Both the position numbers and the translations under genes were made by a program. From Paenibacillus alkalitolerans (lineage in GTDB: Bacteria > Bacillota > Bacilli > Paenibacillales > YIM-B00363): a DNA stretch of 64,000 bases. Shown piece after piece: positions 9,273-17,950 of this stretch (positions within the stretch are counted from its first letter, which is position 1; each line of letters begins with the position of its first letter). The notes beneath the pieces were generated by a model. The model was given only the letters and a program-made list of their open reading frames with translations, did not search any database and was not told the DNA's origin. The DNA is taken from assembly GCF_016482785.1 (NCBI RefSeq), contig NZ_JAEMXM010000021.1:1-64000 (forward strand). The letters run 5' to 3'.

Positions 9273-10154
9273 CTACCCTTTGATCGAACCGAGCAGCGCG
9301 CCCTTGGCGAAATGCTTTTGCAGAAACGGATAAACGATAAGAATAGGCAGCGTAGCCACAACGATGACCGCCATCTTCACCGTTTGCTCCGGCGGCCTTA
9401 CGTAATCGTCTCCGAATCCGGAGGTGTCGGCCGCCAGTCCGCTCGCCAGCACCACGATTTGGCGCAAAATGACCTGCACCGGCCACTTCGACGCATCGTT
9501 CAAGTACAATATCGCTTGGAAGTACGTATTCCAATACGTAACGGCGTAGAATAGAGAAATCGTGGCGATCGCGGGCATCGAGAGCGGGATGACGATTCTA
9601 AACAATATCCCCCAGTCGCCGCAGCCGTCAATCTTCGCGGATTCCTCCAACCCTTCCGGCAAGTTCTGGAAGAAGTTGCGCATAATAATCAAATTGAACG
9701 CATTGATCGCGGTCGGAACGATGAGGGCGGCATAGCTGTCAATCAACCCCATCTCTTTCACTACAAGGAAAGTCGGAATCATGCCTCCGCTGAACAGCAT
9801 CGTGAACAGCACCATGAACATGATCGTCTTGCGGCCGTCCAAGTCTCTGCGGGACAGTCCGTATGCCATAAGCGCAGTCAAGAACATGCTGAACAGCGTA
9901 CCGAATAAAGTGACGCCCACGGAAACGCCGAGCGATTTAAAGATGACGTTGGTCGAGAAAATGTACTTATAAGCATCAAGGGACCAAACGGTCGGTATAA
10001 TAACGAATTGTTTTTGCGCAAGCTCCGTAACGGTCGTGAACGAACCGGCGATGACATGCACGAACGGCAAAATCGTAACCAATGCGATCAAAAGTAACAA
10101 CGTATAATTGATGCCGTCAAATATGCGGCTTCCCAACGACTTGTCTTGAATCAT
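9273..10154 (-). CDS. CUT1 sugar ABC transporter permease (LplC/YtcP type)
   Basis: A 293-residue inner-membrane permease with six predicted transmembrane segments, the first at about 15-38. The cytoplasmic coupling motif EESAKIDGCGDWG is the EAA loop that contacts the ATPase. The end (PFLQKHFAKGALLGSIKG) is typical of LplC-type proteins. It follows the partner permease by 26 bases and has AGGAGGTG before the ATG. Together with the lipoproteins upstream it should import pectin oligosaccharides; the substrate is inferred from neighbours. No ATPase gene is nearby. Confidence 0.93.
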   Translation of the reverse strand: MIQDKSLGSRIFDGINYTLLLLIALVTILPFVHVIAGSFTTVTELAQKQFVIIPTVWSLDAYKYIFSTNVIFKSLGVSVGVTLFGTLFSMFLTALMAYGLSRRDLDGRKTIMFMVLFTMLFSGGMIPTFLVVKEMGLIDSYAALIVPTAINAFNLIIMRNFFQNLPEGLEESAKIDGCGDWGILFRIVIPLSMPAIATISLFYAVTYWNTYFQAILYLNDASKWPVQVILRQIVVLASGLAADTSGFGDDYVRPPEQTVKMAVIVVATLPILIVYPFLQKHFAKGALLGSIKG

Positions 10155-10180
10155 CGAACCGTCACCTCCTGATGTTCAGA

Positions 10181-11092
10181 TTAATAGATGCCTTCTTCTC
10201 CGGCTTTCTTGGCTAACCAATTCGCGGTAATTACCAGAATGAGTCCGACGATCGATTTGAAAAATCCGACGGCCGTACTAAAGCTGAACTGGCCTTGCTT
10301 CAAACCCGCCGTGTAGACGTACGTATCGAAAATTTCCGCCACTTCCCGATTCATCGAGTTCAGCAGGAGAAATACATGTTCGAATCCAAGCTCCAGCACG
10401 TCTCCGATTTTCAGAATGAGCAGCACCACAATGACGCTTCGAATCGACGGGAGCGTAATGTGCCATATTTGGCGGAGCCGGTTGGCGCCGTCCATGCGGG
10501 CCGCTTCATACAGCTGCGGATCGATCGATGCCATGGCTGCCAAATAAATGATGGTCCCCCAGCCCGCTTCTCTCCAAATGATTTGGAAAATGTACATCGG
10601 CCGAAACCATTCCGTGCTCATTAAAAAGTTGATTTTTTCAAAGCCCGCCATGACTAACAATTCATTGATCAGCCCGCGGTCCATCGACAGCATGACGAAA
10701 GAAATGGACACGATGATGACCCAGGACATGAAATGCGGAATGTAAACTACGGTTTGGACGAAACGCTTATAGAACGAGTGACGCACTTCGTTCAGCATTA
10801 ACGCGAGAATAATCGGTACCGGAAAAAAGAGTATAAGATTCATAGAAAACAAGACGAGCGTATTGCGAAGAATGGTGAAAAACATCGGCTCGGCGAATAA
10901 TCGTTCGAAATGCGCGAATCCGACCCACGGACTGTTCAAGATTCCCAAATAGGGCTGGTAATCCTGAAAAGCTATCGCCAGACCTGTCATAGGAATATAT
11001 TTAAATATCAGGAAATAAAGGAAGCCGGGAAGAATCATAAGATAGATGGCCCGATTTTTCACGACTCTCCCCATTAATGTGCTGCTGCTCAT
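10181..11092 (-). CDS. CUT1 sugar ABC transporter permease (LplB/YteP type)
   Basis: A 303-residue permease with six transmembrane segments and the EAA-type loop YEAARMDGANRLRQIW. Its N-terminal block (IYLMILPGFLYFLIFKYIPM) and C-terminal ending (NWLAKKAGEEGIY) are typical of the LplB partner of LplC. The start at 11092 (MSSSTLMG) is supported by GAGGGAAGGAAG upstream; the longer reading from 11146 would begin inside the intergenic hairpin region. It lies between the lipoprotein gene and the second permease and is part of the same operon. Confidence 0.92.
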   Translation of the reverse strand: MSSSTLMGRVVKNRAIYLMILPGFLYFLIFKYIPMTGLAIAFQDYQPYLGILNSPWVGFAHFERLFAEPMFFTILRNTLVLFSMNLILFFPVPIILALMLNEVRHSFYKRFVQTVVYIPHFMSWVIIVSISFVMLSMDRGLINELLVMAGFEKINFLMSTEWFRPMYIFQIIWREAGWGTIIYLAAMASIDPQLYEAARMDGANRLRQIWHITLPSIRSVIVVLLILKIGDVLELGFEHVFLLLNSMNREVAEIFDTYVYTAGLKQGQFSFSTAVGFFKSIVGLILVITANWLAKKAGEEGIY

Positions 11093-11126
11093 GATATGAT
11101 ACTTCCTTCCCTCGCCTTTAATAGGG

Positions 11127-11154
11127 GGAGGCTGTTGAACGTTCAACAGCCTCC
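11127..11154 (-). repeat. 28-bp perfect palindrome between lipoprotein and permease genes
   Basis: GGAGGCTGTTGAAC followed directly by its exact reverse complement. As RNA on the minus strand it forms a 12- to 14-bp hairpin 22 bases after the lipoprotein stop, without a U-run. Such hairpins between binding-protein and permease genes commonly stabilise the upstream message or partly stop transcription, which would give more binding protein than permease. This role is inferred. Confidence 0.7.
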
Positions 11155-11176
11155 GATTGAATCCGATTTACAAGCG

Positions 11177-12742
11177 TTATTTCGATTGCTCGTATGAGGC
11201 GTTAAATTCATCGATGATTTGCTGCCCGCCGCTGTTCAGCCAATTGTTTACCGCCGCCTGGAAGCCGGCCTCGTCGATGTCGCTCAGCATGAACTTGTAT
11301 GTGGCGTCCTTGATGATTTCTTGCAATTGCGCGCCCTTTTCGCTGAACGTCTTGGAATCGAGCGGCGCCGTCGGATCCTGGATCAAATAATCGTTGTTTT
11401 GCACAATGAGCTCTTCCGCTTTCGCTTTGGCCGGAAGCACGTGCTTTGCCTCGAGGAACCCGTCGATCGTCAGCGGTCCGCCTACCAGCAGCGATTGATA
11501 CGGCTTCACTTCGCGGTCGGTCAATTGCGTGTCTTCAGACGGAATGACTTTGCCGTCTTCCATCGTGTAATGCTTGTCTTCGACTCCCCAATAGATCAAG
11601 TTCGCCAGCTCGGAGCTCATTAACTGGTCGTAGAATGCAAGCACGTCTTTCAGTTCCTCTTCGGATTTGATGGCCGATTTCGGGAACAGGACTACGGAAC
11701 CGTAACCTGGAACGGACCAAACCCCGTATCCATTAGGTCCGCCTTCTATTTTGTTTTGTACGTCCAATACGGCGTTAGGGTTGACGTCGGTCAACTTCTT
11801 GTCCAAGCTCGAAACGTCTCCCATCGAACCGACATAAACGCCGGCTTTTTCCGTAATCAACAAGTTTTGCTGATCCGTCTTGCTCGTTACCGGGAAGTCT
11901 TGGTTGATCAAGCCTTCCTTATGAAGCTTCTGGAAATATTTCATCGTCGCCAAATATTCCGGGAACATGAATTCCGGCATGAGCGTGCCGTCTTTCACTC
12001 CCCAATTGTTCGGCGTACCGAACCACGAGCTTACCGTCTTGAATGCGCCGTAAATCAAGTCGCTCCTGTCGGTCAAACCGATCGTGTCGTGTTTTCCGTT
12101 TCCGTCAGGATCGTTTTCCTTGAACTGTTTGAGCATATCGTAAAACTCATCGATGGTTGTCGGCGCTTTCAGTCCCAGCGCATCCGCCCAGTCTTTCCGG
12201 AAGATGATCCCTTGACGCGACAACGGCACTTCCCGGTACAGGGCATATATTTTTCCGTCGACCGAAGTGTTCTTTAGAACTTCCGGCTTCAACTTGCTCA
12301 AGTTCGGATATTGGTCGAGCAGCGGACCGATTTCCCAGAACTGTCCGCTCCGGATGGCGCCGCGCATGTTGAGGAGCGATGCCGCGTTTTTCAAATTCGT
12401 CGCTTGCGGCAGCGTGCCCGTTGCGAACGAAGCGTTCACTTTCTCGTCATACGTACCGTCGGGAACCCACTGGATTTCTAGCTGAGTGTTCGTTTTCTCT
12501 TCAACCATCTTTTCAATCATGTCGGAAGGGACTTCCGGCGTATGCAAGTTCGCCATCATTGTAATTTTTACCGGCTGTTTCTTTGTTTCCGTTTCCTTCT
12601 GTTCCGTCCCGCCGGTTTGACCCGAACTTTGGTTTGACGGTTGCTCATTGCCGGAATCGGTTGCGTTATTGCCGCCGCATCCCGCCAATAAGGCGATTGC
12701 CGTTACGATTGCCAGCATGGTGCCGGCCTTCTTCTTTGCCAT
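11177..12742 (-). CDS. Extracellular solute-binding lipoprotein (LplA type)
   Basis: A 521-residue lipoprotein. A lipobox LLAGC with Cys22 follows a hydrophobic signal, then a low-complexity linker (SGNEQPSNQSSGQTGG). The rest is a family 1 solute-binding fold (ITMMANLHTPEVPSD, TGTLPQATNLKNAAS, RKDWADALGLKAPTT). It captures oligosaccharides for the two permeases just downstream. ATG at 12742 has GGAGG nine bases upstream. The gene immediately upstream, 12967-14463, is a close paralogue; both share the order of motifs from end to end. Confidence 0.93.
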   Translation of the reverse strand: MAKKKAGTMLAIVTAIALLAGCGGNNATDSGNEQPSNQSSGQTGGTEQKETETKKQPVKITMMANLHTPEVPSDMIEKMVEEKTNTQLEIQWVPDGTYDEKVNASFATGTLPQATNLKNAASLLNMRGAIRSGQFWEIGPLLDQYPNLSKLKPEVLKNTSVDGKIYALYREVPLSRQGIIFRKDWADALGLKAPTTIDEFYDMLKQFKENDPDGNGKHDTIGLTDRSDLIYGAFKTVSSWFGTPNNWGVKDGTLMPEFMFPEYLATMKYFQKLHKEGLINQDFPVTSKTDQQNLLITEKAGVYVGSMGDVSSLDKKLTDVNPNAVLDVQNKIEGGPNGYGVWSVPGYGSVVLFPKSAIKSEEELKDVLAFYDQLMSSELANLIYWGVEDKHYTMEDGKVIPSEDTQLTDREVKPYQSLLVGGPLTIDGFLEAKHVLPAKAKAEELIVQNNDYLIQDPTAPLDSKTFSEKGAQLQEIIKDATYKFMLSDIDEAGFQAAVNNWLNSGGQQIIDEFNASYEQSK

Positions 12743-12916
12743 GTTTACGACCTCCGTTTGTTTAAATCAGTGTCATATGCAGCGTGCGTTGCAACGTCAT
12801 CGTAAAACAGCGGGCCTCATTACGTACATAATCCTAGGATTAGGGACTCAACAATTCTCCTTCGCGATTACCGGTTACAGGCATATCAAATCTAATGATT
12901 ATGGATGTTATGCAGC

Positions 12917-12948
12917 AAAAAAACCGCCCTTTTGCTTTAAAGGAGCGG
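12917..12948 (-). terminator. Rho-independent terminator after the first lipoprotein gene
   Basis: Read on the minus strand, a stem CCGCTCCTTT / AAAAGGGCGG is followed by seven U residues. It lies 19 bases past the stop of the 12967-14463 gene and separates it from the operon starting at 12742. Confidence 0.8.
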
Positions 12949-12966
12949 AAGTGTATAACCGAATTT

Positions 12967-14463
12967 TCAGTTGGCAGCGTTTGTGTACGAGGCGTTATAT
13001 TCCTCGATGATTTTGCTTCCCCCTTGCTCCAGCCATCTTTCGATTTCGGATTGGAAGGCCTGCTCGTCGATCAAGCCCAGCATGAACTTGTAGGTGGCGT
13101 CTTTTATAGTTTCTTGCAGTCTTACGCCCTTCTCATTATAAGTATCCGATTCGAGAAAAGCCGTCGGGTCGTGGATCAGCATGCTTTCATTGTCTTTAGT
13201 AAGCGCCTCCGCCTTCTCCTTGGCCCGAAGCGGAAATTCCGGTTCAAGCATTCCTGAGATCGTGCTTGGGCCGCCGATCAGGAGAGACTGGTACGGTTTC
13301 ACTTCCTTATGGGTCAGTTTCGTATTATCCGTCGGCACCACTTTGCCCTTCTTCAATTCGTAGTGCGAGCCTTCAATACCCCAATAGATAAGATTGCTGA
13401 TTTCGGCGCTCATCAACCGGTCAAAAAATGCAAGCACGTCCTTCAATTCGGCTTCCGTGTGAATTGCGGATTTAGGAAACAGCACGACCGTGCCATACCC
13501 TTGATTGGCCCACACCCCGTAACCTTTCGGGCCCTTGATCCTGTTATGCACGTCCAAGGCCGCTTCCGGAACGGCCGCCTTCAGTCTCGATTCCAACGAT
13601 ATTACATCGCCCATTGCTCCGATGTACATGCCGGCTTTCCCGTTTAGAAGCAAAGCCTGTTGGTCCACTTTTCCGGTTACCGGGAAATCCCGGTTGACGA
13701 GCCCTTCTTGATGGAGCTTACGGAAAAATTTCATCGTTTCCATATACTCGGGGAACATGAATTCCGGCAGCAATTTGCCGTCTTGTTCACCCCAACCGTT
13801 CGGAGTTCCGAAGTAGGTGCTCACCGTCTTGAACGCGCCGTAAACCAAATCGCCGCGATCCGTCAAACCGAAAGTATCGTCCTTGCCGTTGCGGTCCGGG
13901 TCATTATGCGTGAACTGTTTCAGCATGACGTACAATTCATCGAGAGTCGCCGGCGCCTTCAGCTTCAGAGTATCCGCCCAGTCTTTGCGGTAGATGATAC
14001 CTTGGCGGGACAACGGCCGCTCCTGGTACAAACCATAGAGCTTTCCGTTGACCGATATATTGTTCAGAACTTCCGTCTTCAACCTGCTCAAATTCGGATA
14101 ATCGTCGAGCAGAGAGCCTATTTCCCAGAACAAGCCGTTGCGGATTTGATCGCGGAACAGCGGGAAGGAGGCGGCATTTTTCAAATAAAGCGCTTTCGGA
14201 AGCGTGCCGGTTGAGATCGCGGCGTTGACTTTCTCGTCGTTACTGCCGTCCGGAATCCATTGTATATCCAGTTCCGTACCCGTCTTTTCTTCAACAAGCT
14301 TTTCAATCTTATCCGACGGAACCTCCAGCGAATGAAGATTTGCCATGATCGTTATATGTGTCCGATTCTGTGACGCTGCCGTTCCGGATGTATATGCGCA
14401 TCCGGCCAATGCGGCGGCAGACATGACGACTGACAGCACGCAAAGTAACAATTTCGCAAACAT
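12967..14463 (-). CDS. Extracellular solute-binding lipoprotein, paralogue
   Basis: A 498-residue lipoprotein with lipobox ALAGC (Cys22) and the same fold as its neighbour: ITIMANLHSLEVPSD, STGTLPKALYLKNAAS and YRKDWADTLKLKAPA align directly with the 11177-12742 protein. It lacks the long Ser/Gln linker after the lipobox. It has its own promoter in the divergent region with the AraC sensor, and its own terminator. It may bind a different pectin fragment, or act as an inducer sensor, while sharing the downstream permeases. GGGGGGCGG precedes the ATG. Confidence 0.92.
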   Translation of the reverse strand: MFAKLLLCVLSVVMSAAALAGCAYTSGTAASQNRTHITIMANLHSLEVPSDKIEKLVEEKTGTELDIQWIPDGSNDEKVNAAISTGTLPKALYLKNAASFPLFRDQIRNGLFWEIGSLLDDYPNLSRLKTEVLNNISVNGKLYGLYQERPLSRQGIIYRKDWADTLKLKAPATLDELYVMLKQFTHNDPDRNGKDDTFGLTDRGDLVYGAFKTVSTYFGTPNGWGEQDGKLLPEFMFPEYMETMKFFRKLHQEGLVNRDFPVTGKVDQQALLLNGKAGMYIGAMGDVISLESRLKAAVPEAALDVHNRIKGPKGYGVWANQGYGTVVLFPKSAIHTEAELKDVLAFFDRLMSAEISNLIYWGIEGSHYELKKGKVVPTDNTKLTHKEVKPYQSLLIGGPSTISGMLEPEFPLRAKEKAEALTKDNESMLIHDPTAFLESDTYNEKGVRLQETIKDATYKFMLGLIDEQAFQSEIERWLEQGGSKIIEEYNASYTNAAN

Positions 14464-14497
14464 TTTACCGCCCCCCGGTTCGTTGCTTTATATGGCG

Positions 14498-14548
14498 ATT
14501 ATAACCTACAATGTTATTATTGAACCTTCTGTTTTTTACCACTAGAAT
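14498..14548. promoter_or_regulatory. Divergent promoters between lipoprotein and AraC sensor
   Basis: On the plus strand TTGAAC (14520-14525), a 17-base spacer and TAGAAT (14543-14548) form a good sigma-A promoter for the AraC sensor. It would start transcription near 14555, which argues for the downstream ATG at 14590. On the minus strand a TATAAT -10 lies at 14498-14503 with only a weak -35, as expected for an activator-dependent promoter of the lipoprotein gene. Confidence 0.65.
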
Positions 14549-14589
14549 GATAGTACATCATGGATTTGGAAGGTGGAAGGTGGGGCCGC

Positions 14590-16905
14590 ATGAGCAAATA
14601 CAGCCTTTATACGAAAATGATCATATTCGGATGCGCCATCAGCATCATCCCCCTTCTAGCGCTCGGTTTTTTTTCATATATGAAATCGTCGACATCGATC
14701 CAAAACCATGTGAACGAAAGCAACGTTCAAATTATGAGACAAATGAACGGCAACATGGAACAAGTGCTGCGTACGGTAGACTATACTCTTAACTACGTCA
14801 TCAGCACGAACCAATTGCAGGAAGCGCTATACCGTCCTTTAACTTATTACGATTTCCAGCTATATAACAAATTGAAAGAGGAGCTCAGCCTGCTGCAATC
14901 TCCAGATACGAAGGTGACGGACGTCATACTGGCAAATGCGGTTTCGGGCTGGGTCGTCAACAACCGTGGGTTATACGCCTTCGATAAATACGGCTCCAAA
15001 GATACTTTGCTTTCATTAATGGATTTTGACGGAAGTACGAAATGGGTCATACTTGAAACGGAATCTCTGGTAGACAGCGACAACCTAAGTTATGCTTGCC
15101 CGTACACGATTGCCTTGGTCAAGAAGATGCCTCTCCATACATCCAACACGCGCGGCGTTGCGTTGGCGACCATTCCGAGCTGCAGCATGGCGGACATGAT
15201 GGACAGCCGGACGGCTTCCCGGGAAGTGATGGTGTTGGATCACGAGTTTCGGATCATCGTTCACTCCGACCAAAGCAAAATCGGAACGCTGTTGACGGAT
15301 GCGGGGTATGTGAAGAATGACGATCTGTCCCGGTTCGAATCGAAATCCGGACAATTCGAGACGAACGTTGGAAACGCTTCCGTATCGGTCACTTATGTCC
15401 GTTCCGCGTTTAACGGCTGGACTTACGTATCCTTCACGGAAATGTCCAAAATTACGGAAGAATCGAGATCGATCGGATGGTTCACCTTCTATGTCTGCAT
15501 GCTGATCATCGGACTTAGCGTTCTATTTGTTTGGCTGGGCAGCGTCAGGGTATATATGCCGATTCGTCACATATTCCAAAGCATCGCCGAGCGTCTGCCC
15601 GAAATGCAAGCAAACAAAAAGAACGAGCTGCAAATCATCGACGAGCATATCCGGGAACTGTTCGCTTCGAACACGAAGCTGCGCAGCGAGCTGCACCAAA
15701 ACAGCCGGCAAGTCCGCACATTTTTCCTTCATAAGCTGTTTCAGGGTCAAATCGATCCGTTCGAAATCAAGGAGAAGATCGAGCAATTCGGTTACGACGA
15801 ACAAGTCGAAGCTTGGGAGCATCTCGCCGTATTCACTCTGCAAATCGATATATTGGAAGAAACCCGGTACGATCAGAAAGATCTGGATCTGCTGTTATTT
15901 GCGATAAACAATATTATCGAAGAGTCGGTGCCTGCAGCGGACCGGCTGCCTCCCGTCATTCTCGACCAAACCCAAGTCACGCTTATAGGACGCGGCGGCA
16001 TGACGTTGGATGAATTTAACGACTATATGTACAAGCTGACCGAACAAATCCAAAAAAACATGAGACATTATCTGGATTTGGAGGTCAGCATAGGGATCAG
16101 CTTGCCGTTCCAGAGCTTGAGGAAGGCGTCGAGGGCGTACCAGGAAGGCATGGAAGCGCTGAAGCACCGGTTGAAGCTTGGGAAAGGGGTGATCATCCCT
16201 TATTTCAGCTTGAACTCAGGCCAGCATTCGCGAGTATATTTCTATCCGATGCAAGCGGAGAACGAACTGATCGATGCGATCAAGCTGGCGGACGAGCCGC
16301 GGGCATGCGAGCTGCTGAAACAATGGATTGAAGAAGTTTTCCGCAAAGACCGGACGCCTCACGAGTATCAAATATCGCTCATCCGCTTGTTGAACGATTT
16401 GATGATCGTCATGCAAGAAGCCGGAATCCCGCTGGAGCAAATCAAAATCCGGGAAAGCTCTATATACGAAGAACTGCTGCAGCTTTACGTCAGCTCCGAA
16501 ATCGAGAGTTGGTTTAAGTCCCGGCTTATCTCTCCGATGATTCAGGTTTTCCGGGACCGTCAACAATCCCAGTACCAAAATATATCCGAACAGATCATCG
16601 AAATCATCCGGAACGAATATGATACGGATCTTACACTCGAAGAAGTCGCCTCGCGGCTGCATTACAACAATTTTTACTTGAGCAGCGTGTTCAAGAAAGA
16701 GACGAATATGTCCTTCAGCGAGTATTTATCGATGTACCGGTTCAACATTTCGAAGAAATGGCTGATCGAAACGGACATGCCGATCAAGGATATCGCGGAG
16801 AAATTAACGTATAACAATCCGCAAAATTTCATCCGCTCCTTCCGGAAGCTCGAGGGGATGACTCCGGGGCAATACAGGAGCAAGTACGGAAACGCCAGCG
16901 GTTAG
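14590..16905 (+). CDS. Membrane-anchored AraC-family transcriptional sensor
   Basis: A 771-residue protein. A first transmembrane segment (about 11-30) and a second (near 305-325, FYVCMLIIGLSVLFVWLG) bracket an extracytoplasmic sensing region. A cytoplasmic linker follows and the last about 100 residues are an AraC DNA-binding domain with two helix-turn-helix units (LTLEEVASRLHYNNFYLSSV and IKDIAEKLTYNNPQNFIRSF). Such one-protein sensors activate neighbouring sugar-uptake genes in Paenibacillus. It is divergent from the two lipoproteins and is the likely regulator of the 0-14.5 kb operon. GGTGGAAGGTGGGG supports ATG 14590; ATG 14560 is possible. Confidence 0.92.
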   Translation: MSKYSLYTKMIIFGCAISIIPLLALGFFSYMKSSTSIQNHVNESNVQIMRQMNGNMEQVLRTVDYTLNYVISTNQLQEALYRPLTYYDFQLYNKLKEELSLLQSPDTKVTDVILANAVSGWVVNNRGLYAFDKYGSKDTLLSLMDFDGSTKWVILETESLVDSDNLSYACPYTIALVKKMPLHTSNTRGVALATIPSCSMADMMDSRTASREVMVLDHEFRIIVHSDQSKIGTLLTDAGYVKNDDLSRFESKSGQFETNVGNASVSVTYVRSAFNGWTYVSFTEMSKITEESRSIGWFTFYVCMLIIGLSVLFVWLGSVRVYMPIRHIFQSIAERLPEMQANKKNELQIIDEHIRELFASNTKLRSELHQNSRQVRTFFLHKLFQGQIDPFEIKEKIEQFGYDEQVEAWEHLAVFTLQIDILEETRYDQKDLDLLLFAINNIIEESVPAADRLPPVILDQTQVTLIGRGGMTLDEFNDYMYKLTEQIQKNMRHYLDLEVSIGISLPFQSLRKASRAYQEGMEALKHRLKLGKGVIIPYFSLNSGQHSRVYFYPMQAENELIDAIKLADEPRACELLKQWIEEVFRKDRTPHEYQISLIRLLNDLMIVMQEAGIPLEQIKIRESSIYEELLQLYVSSEIESWFKSRLISPMIQVFRDRQQSQYQNISEQIIEIIRNEYDTDLTLEEVASRLHYNNFYLSSVFKKETNMSFSEYLSMYRFNISKKWLIETDMPIKDIAEKLTYNNPQNFIRSFRKLEGMTPGQYRSKYGNASG

Positions 16906-16977
16906 CGGCTGTTTTTCCTTGTGATTACGAGTGCCGTCTGCGTTATCCTGTCTCATTGCGGACCTCCTTTGATGACA

Positions 16978-17167
16978 TAAGGGATTTTGCGGTACTTATT
17001 TACGATCGTCGAAGCGTCTTGAAAGCGGTTAAGGGATTTTGAGGTACTTATTGTGACATGCTGCCGCTATGTTTGCCCTTTAAGAAGAAAAATAAGTACT
17101 CCAAAATCCCCTATCGCCTTTGTTGAAGTCACACACACCAACATATAAGTACGTGAAAATCCCTTAT
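16978..17167. repeat. Four copies of a 23-bp intergenic repeat, two in each orientation
   Basis: The core TAAGGGATTTTGNGGTACTT occurs at 16978-17001 and 17030-17052 on the plus strand and inverted at 17090-17112 and 17144-17167. The only gene-like sequence next to it is the 39-codon frame at 17169-17288. The inverted pairs could fold into long hairpins. This looks like a lineage-specific dispersed repeat. Confidence 0.8.
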
Positions 17168-17168
17168 T

Positions 17169-17288
17169 TCACAACCAAATGTCCCCCGATTCGAACTCGT
17201 ACTCGAATAAAGCGCGCTCCAGCATCCTTGCGCCCGTCTTGATGAAACTCCGGACTCTTTCGCATTGTTCAAAAGATAACTTCTTCAT
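17169..17288 (-). pseudogene. 39-codon open frame, probable 5' remnant of a longer gene
   Basis: ATG at 17288 overlaps the stop of the upstream gene (ATGA), so translation would be coupled. The product MKKLSFEQCERVRSFIK...GDIWL resembles the first residues of Firmicute proteins that begin with a long helical stretch and continue with a GGFG-type toroid repeat, but here a TGA follows at once and repeats replace the rest. A genuine small protein cannot be excluded. Confidence 0.5.
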
Positions 17289-17950
17289 CTGTTAACAACC
17301 TCCAACCCCAATTTTTTCGCAAAAAACGCATACGATTTATTTGACGTGCAGAACTTCTCCAATTCCGTTTGCAGTACTTCCTTTGCTTCGGATACGGAGA
17401 TCGAAAAATCTTCGTCACTAATCCATGAATCCACTAATTCGTAACACATGCTGCTCCAGCCGGAATCATTTTCATTCCCTTTCGCTCCGGTTATTACAAC
17501 ATCGCCGTAATTTTGAAGCTCGACTAGCGCTTTCTCGTACTCTTTTTTGTGCTCTTTGTCACCCAAACCTGCTAGTTTGCGAAGAGTCCGGGAATCGACG
17601 CTGCCGTGCTCCAGTAATATTTTATAAATATGAAAAGCCGTTCTCGACATAAGTCCGACGTTGTACCGATCTTCTGCCGGTCTGCCGGATGTAAGGATGG
17701 TCTTTACTAACGGAAAGAGAGAAATATGTATGAAACATGCTTTGCTGCCGAAAAATTTGCCGTATGCCGCAACTCCGTCCTCCACGATACGAACGCGCCA
17801 TAACCACGGGTCCGATTCCGCCCCCGAATGCCATTGAAGATGTGCGGCAACCGCGGTTAGCGACGGATATTCCGGGACGAAATCCGAAAATGGGAAGATT
17901 TTATATTTCTCGAATATTTGGACAAACTCCTGGTAGTTGGAAATCTTCAC
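17285..17950 (-). CDS. AlkZ-related winged-helix protein
   Basis: A 221-residue cytoplasmic protein. The block YKIFPFSDFVPEYPSLTAVA, the Trp-rich segment HSGAESDPWLWRVRIVEDGV and a helix-turn-helix-like part (SRTAFHIYKILLEHGSVDS) match what I know of AlkZ-related proteins, relatives of the winged-helix DNA glycosylase superfamily HTH_42. The catalytic QxQ/QxD motif of true AlkZ glycosylases is not evident, so enzymatic activity is uncertain. The GTG start at 17950 overlaps the WYL gene stop (GTGA) and has AAAGGAG ten bases upstream; the ATG at 17995 lies inside the WYL gene. Co-translation suggests a joint regulatory or DNA-repair role. Confidence 0.7.
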   Translation of the reverse strand: MKISNYQEFVQIFEKYKIFPFSDFVPEYPSLTAVAAHLQWHSGAESDPWLWRVRIVEDGVAAYGKFFGSKACFIHISLFPLVKTILTSGRPAEDRYNVGLMSRTAFHIYKILLEHGSVDSRTLRKLAGLGDKEHKKEYEKALVELQNYGDVVITGAKGNENDSGWSSMCYELVDSWISDEDFSISVSEAKEVLQTELEKFCTSNKSYAFFAKKLGLEVVNR

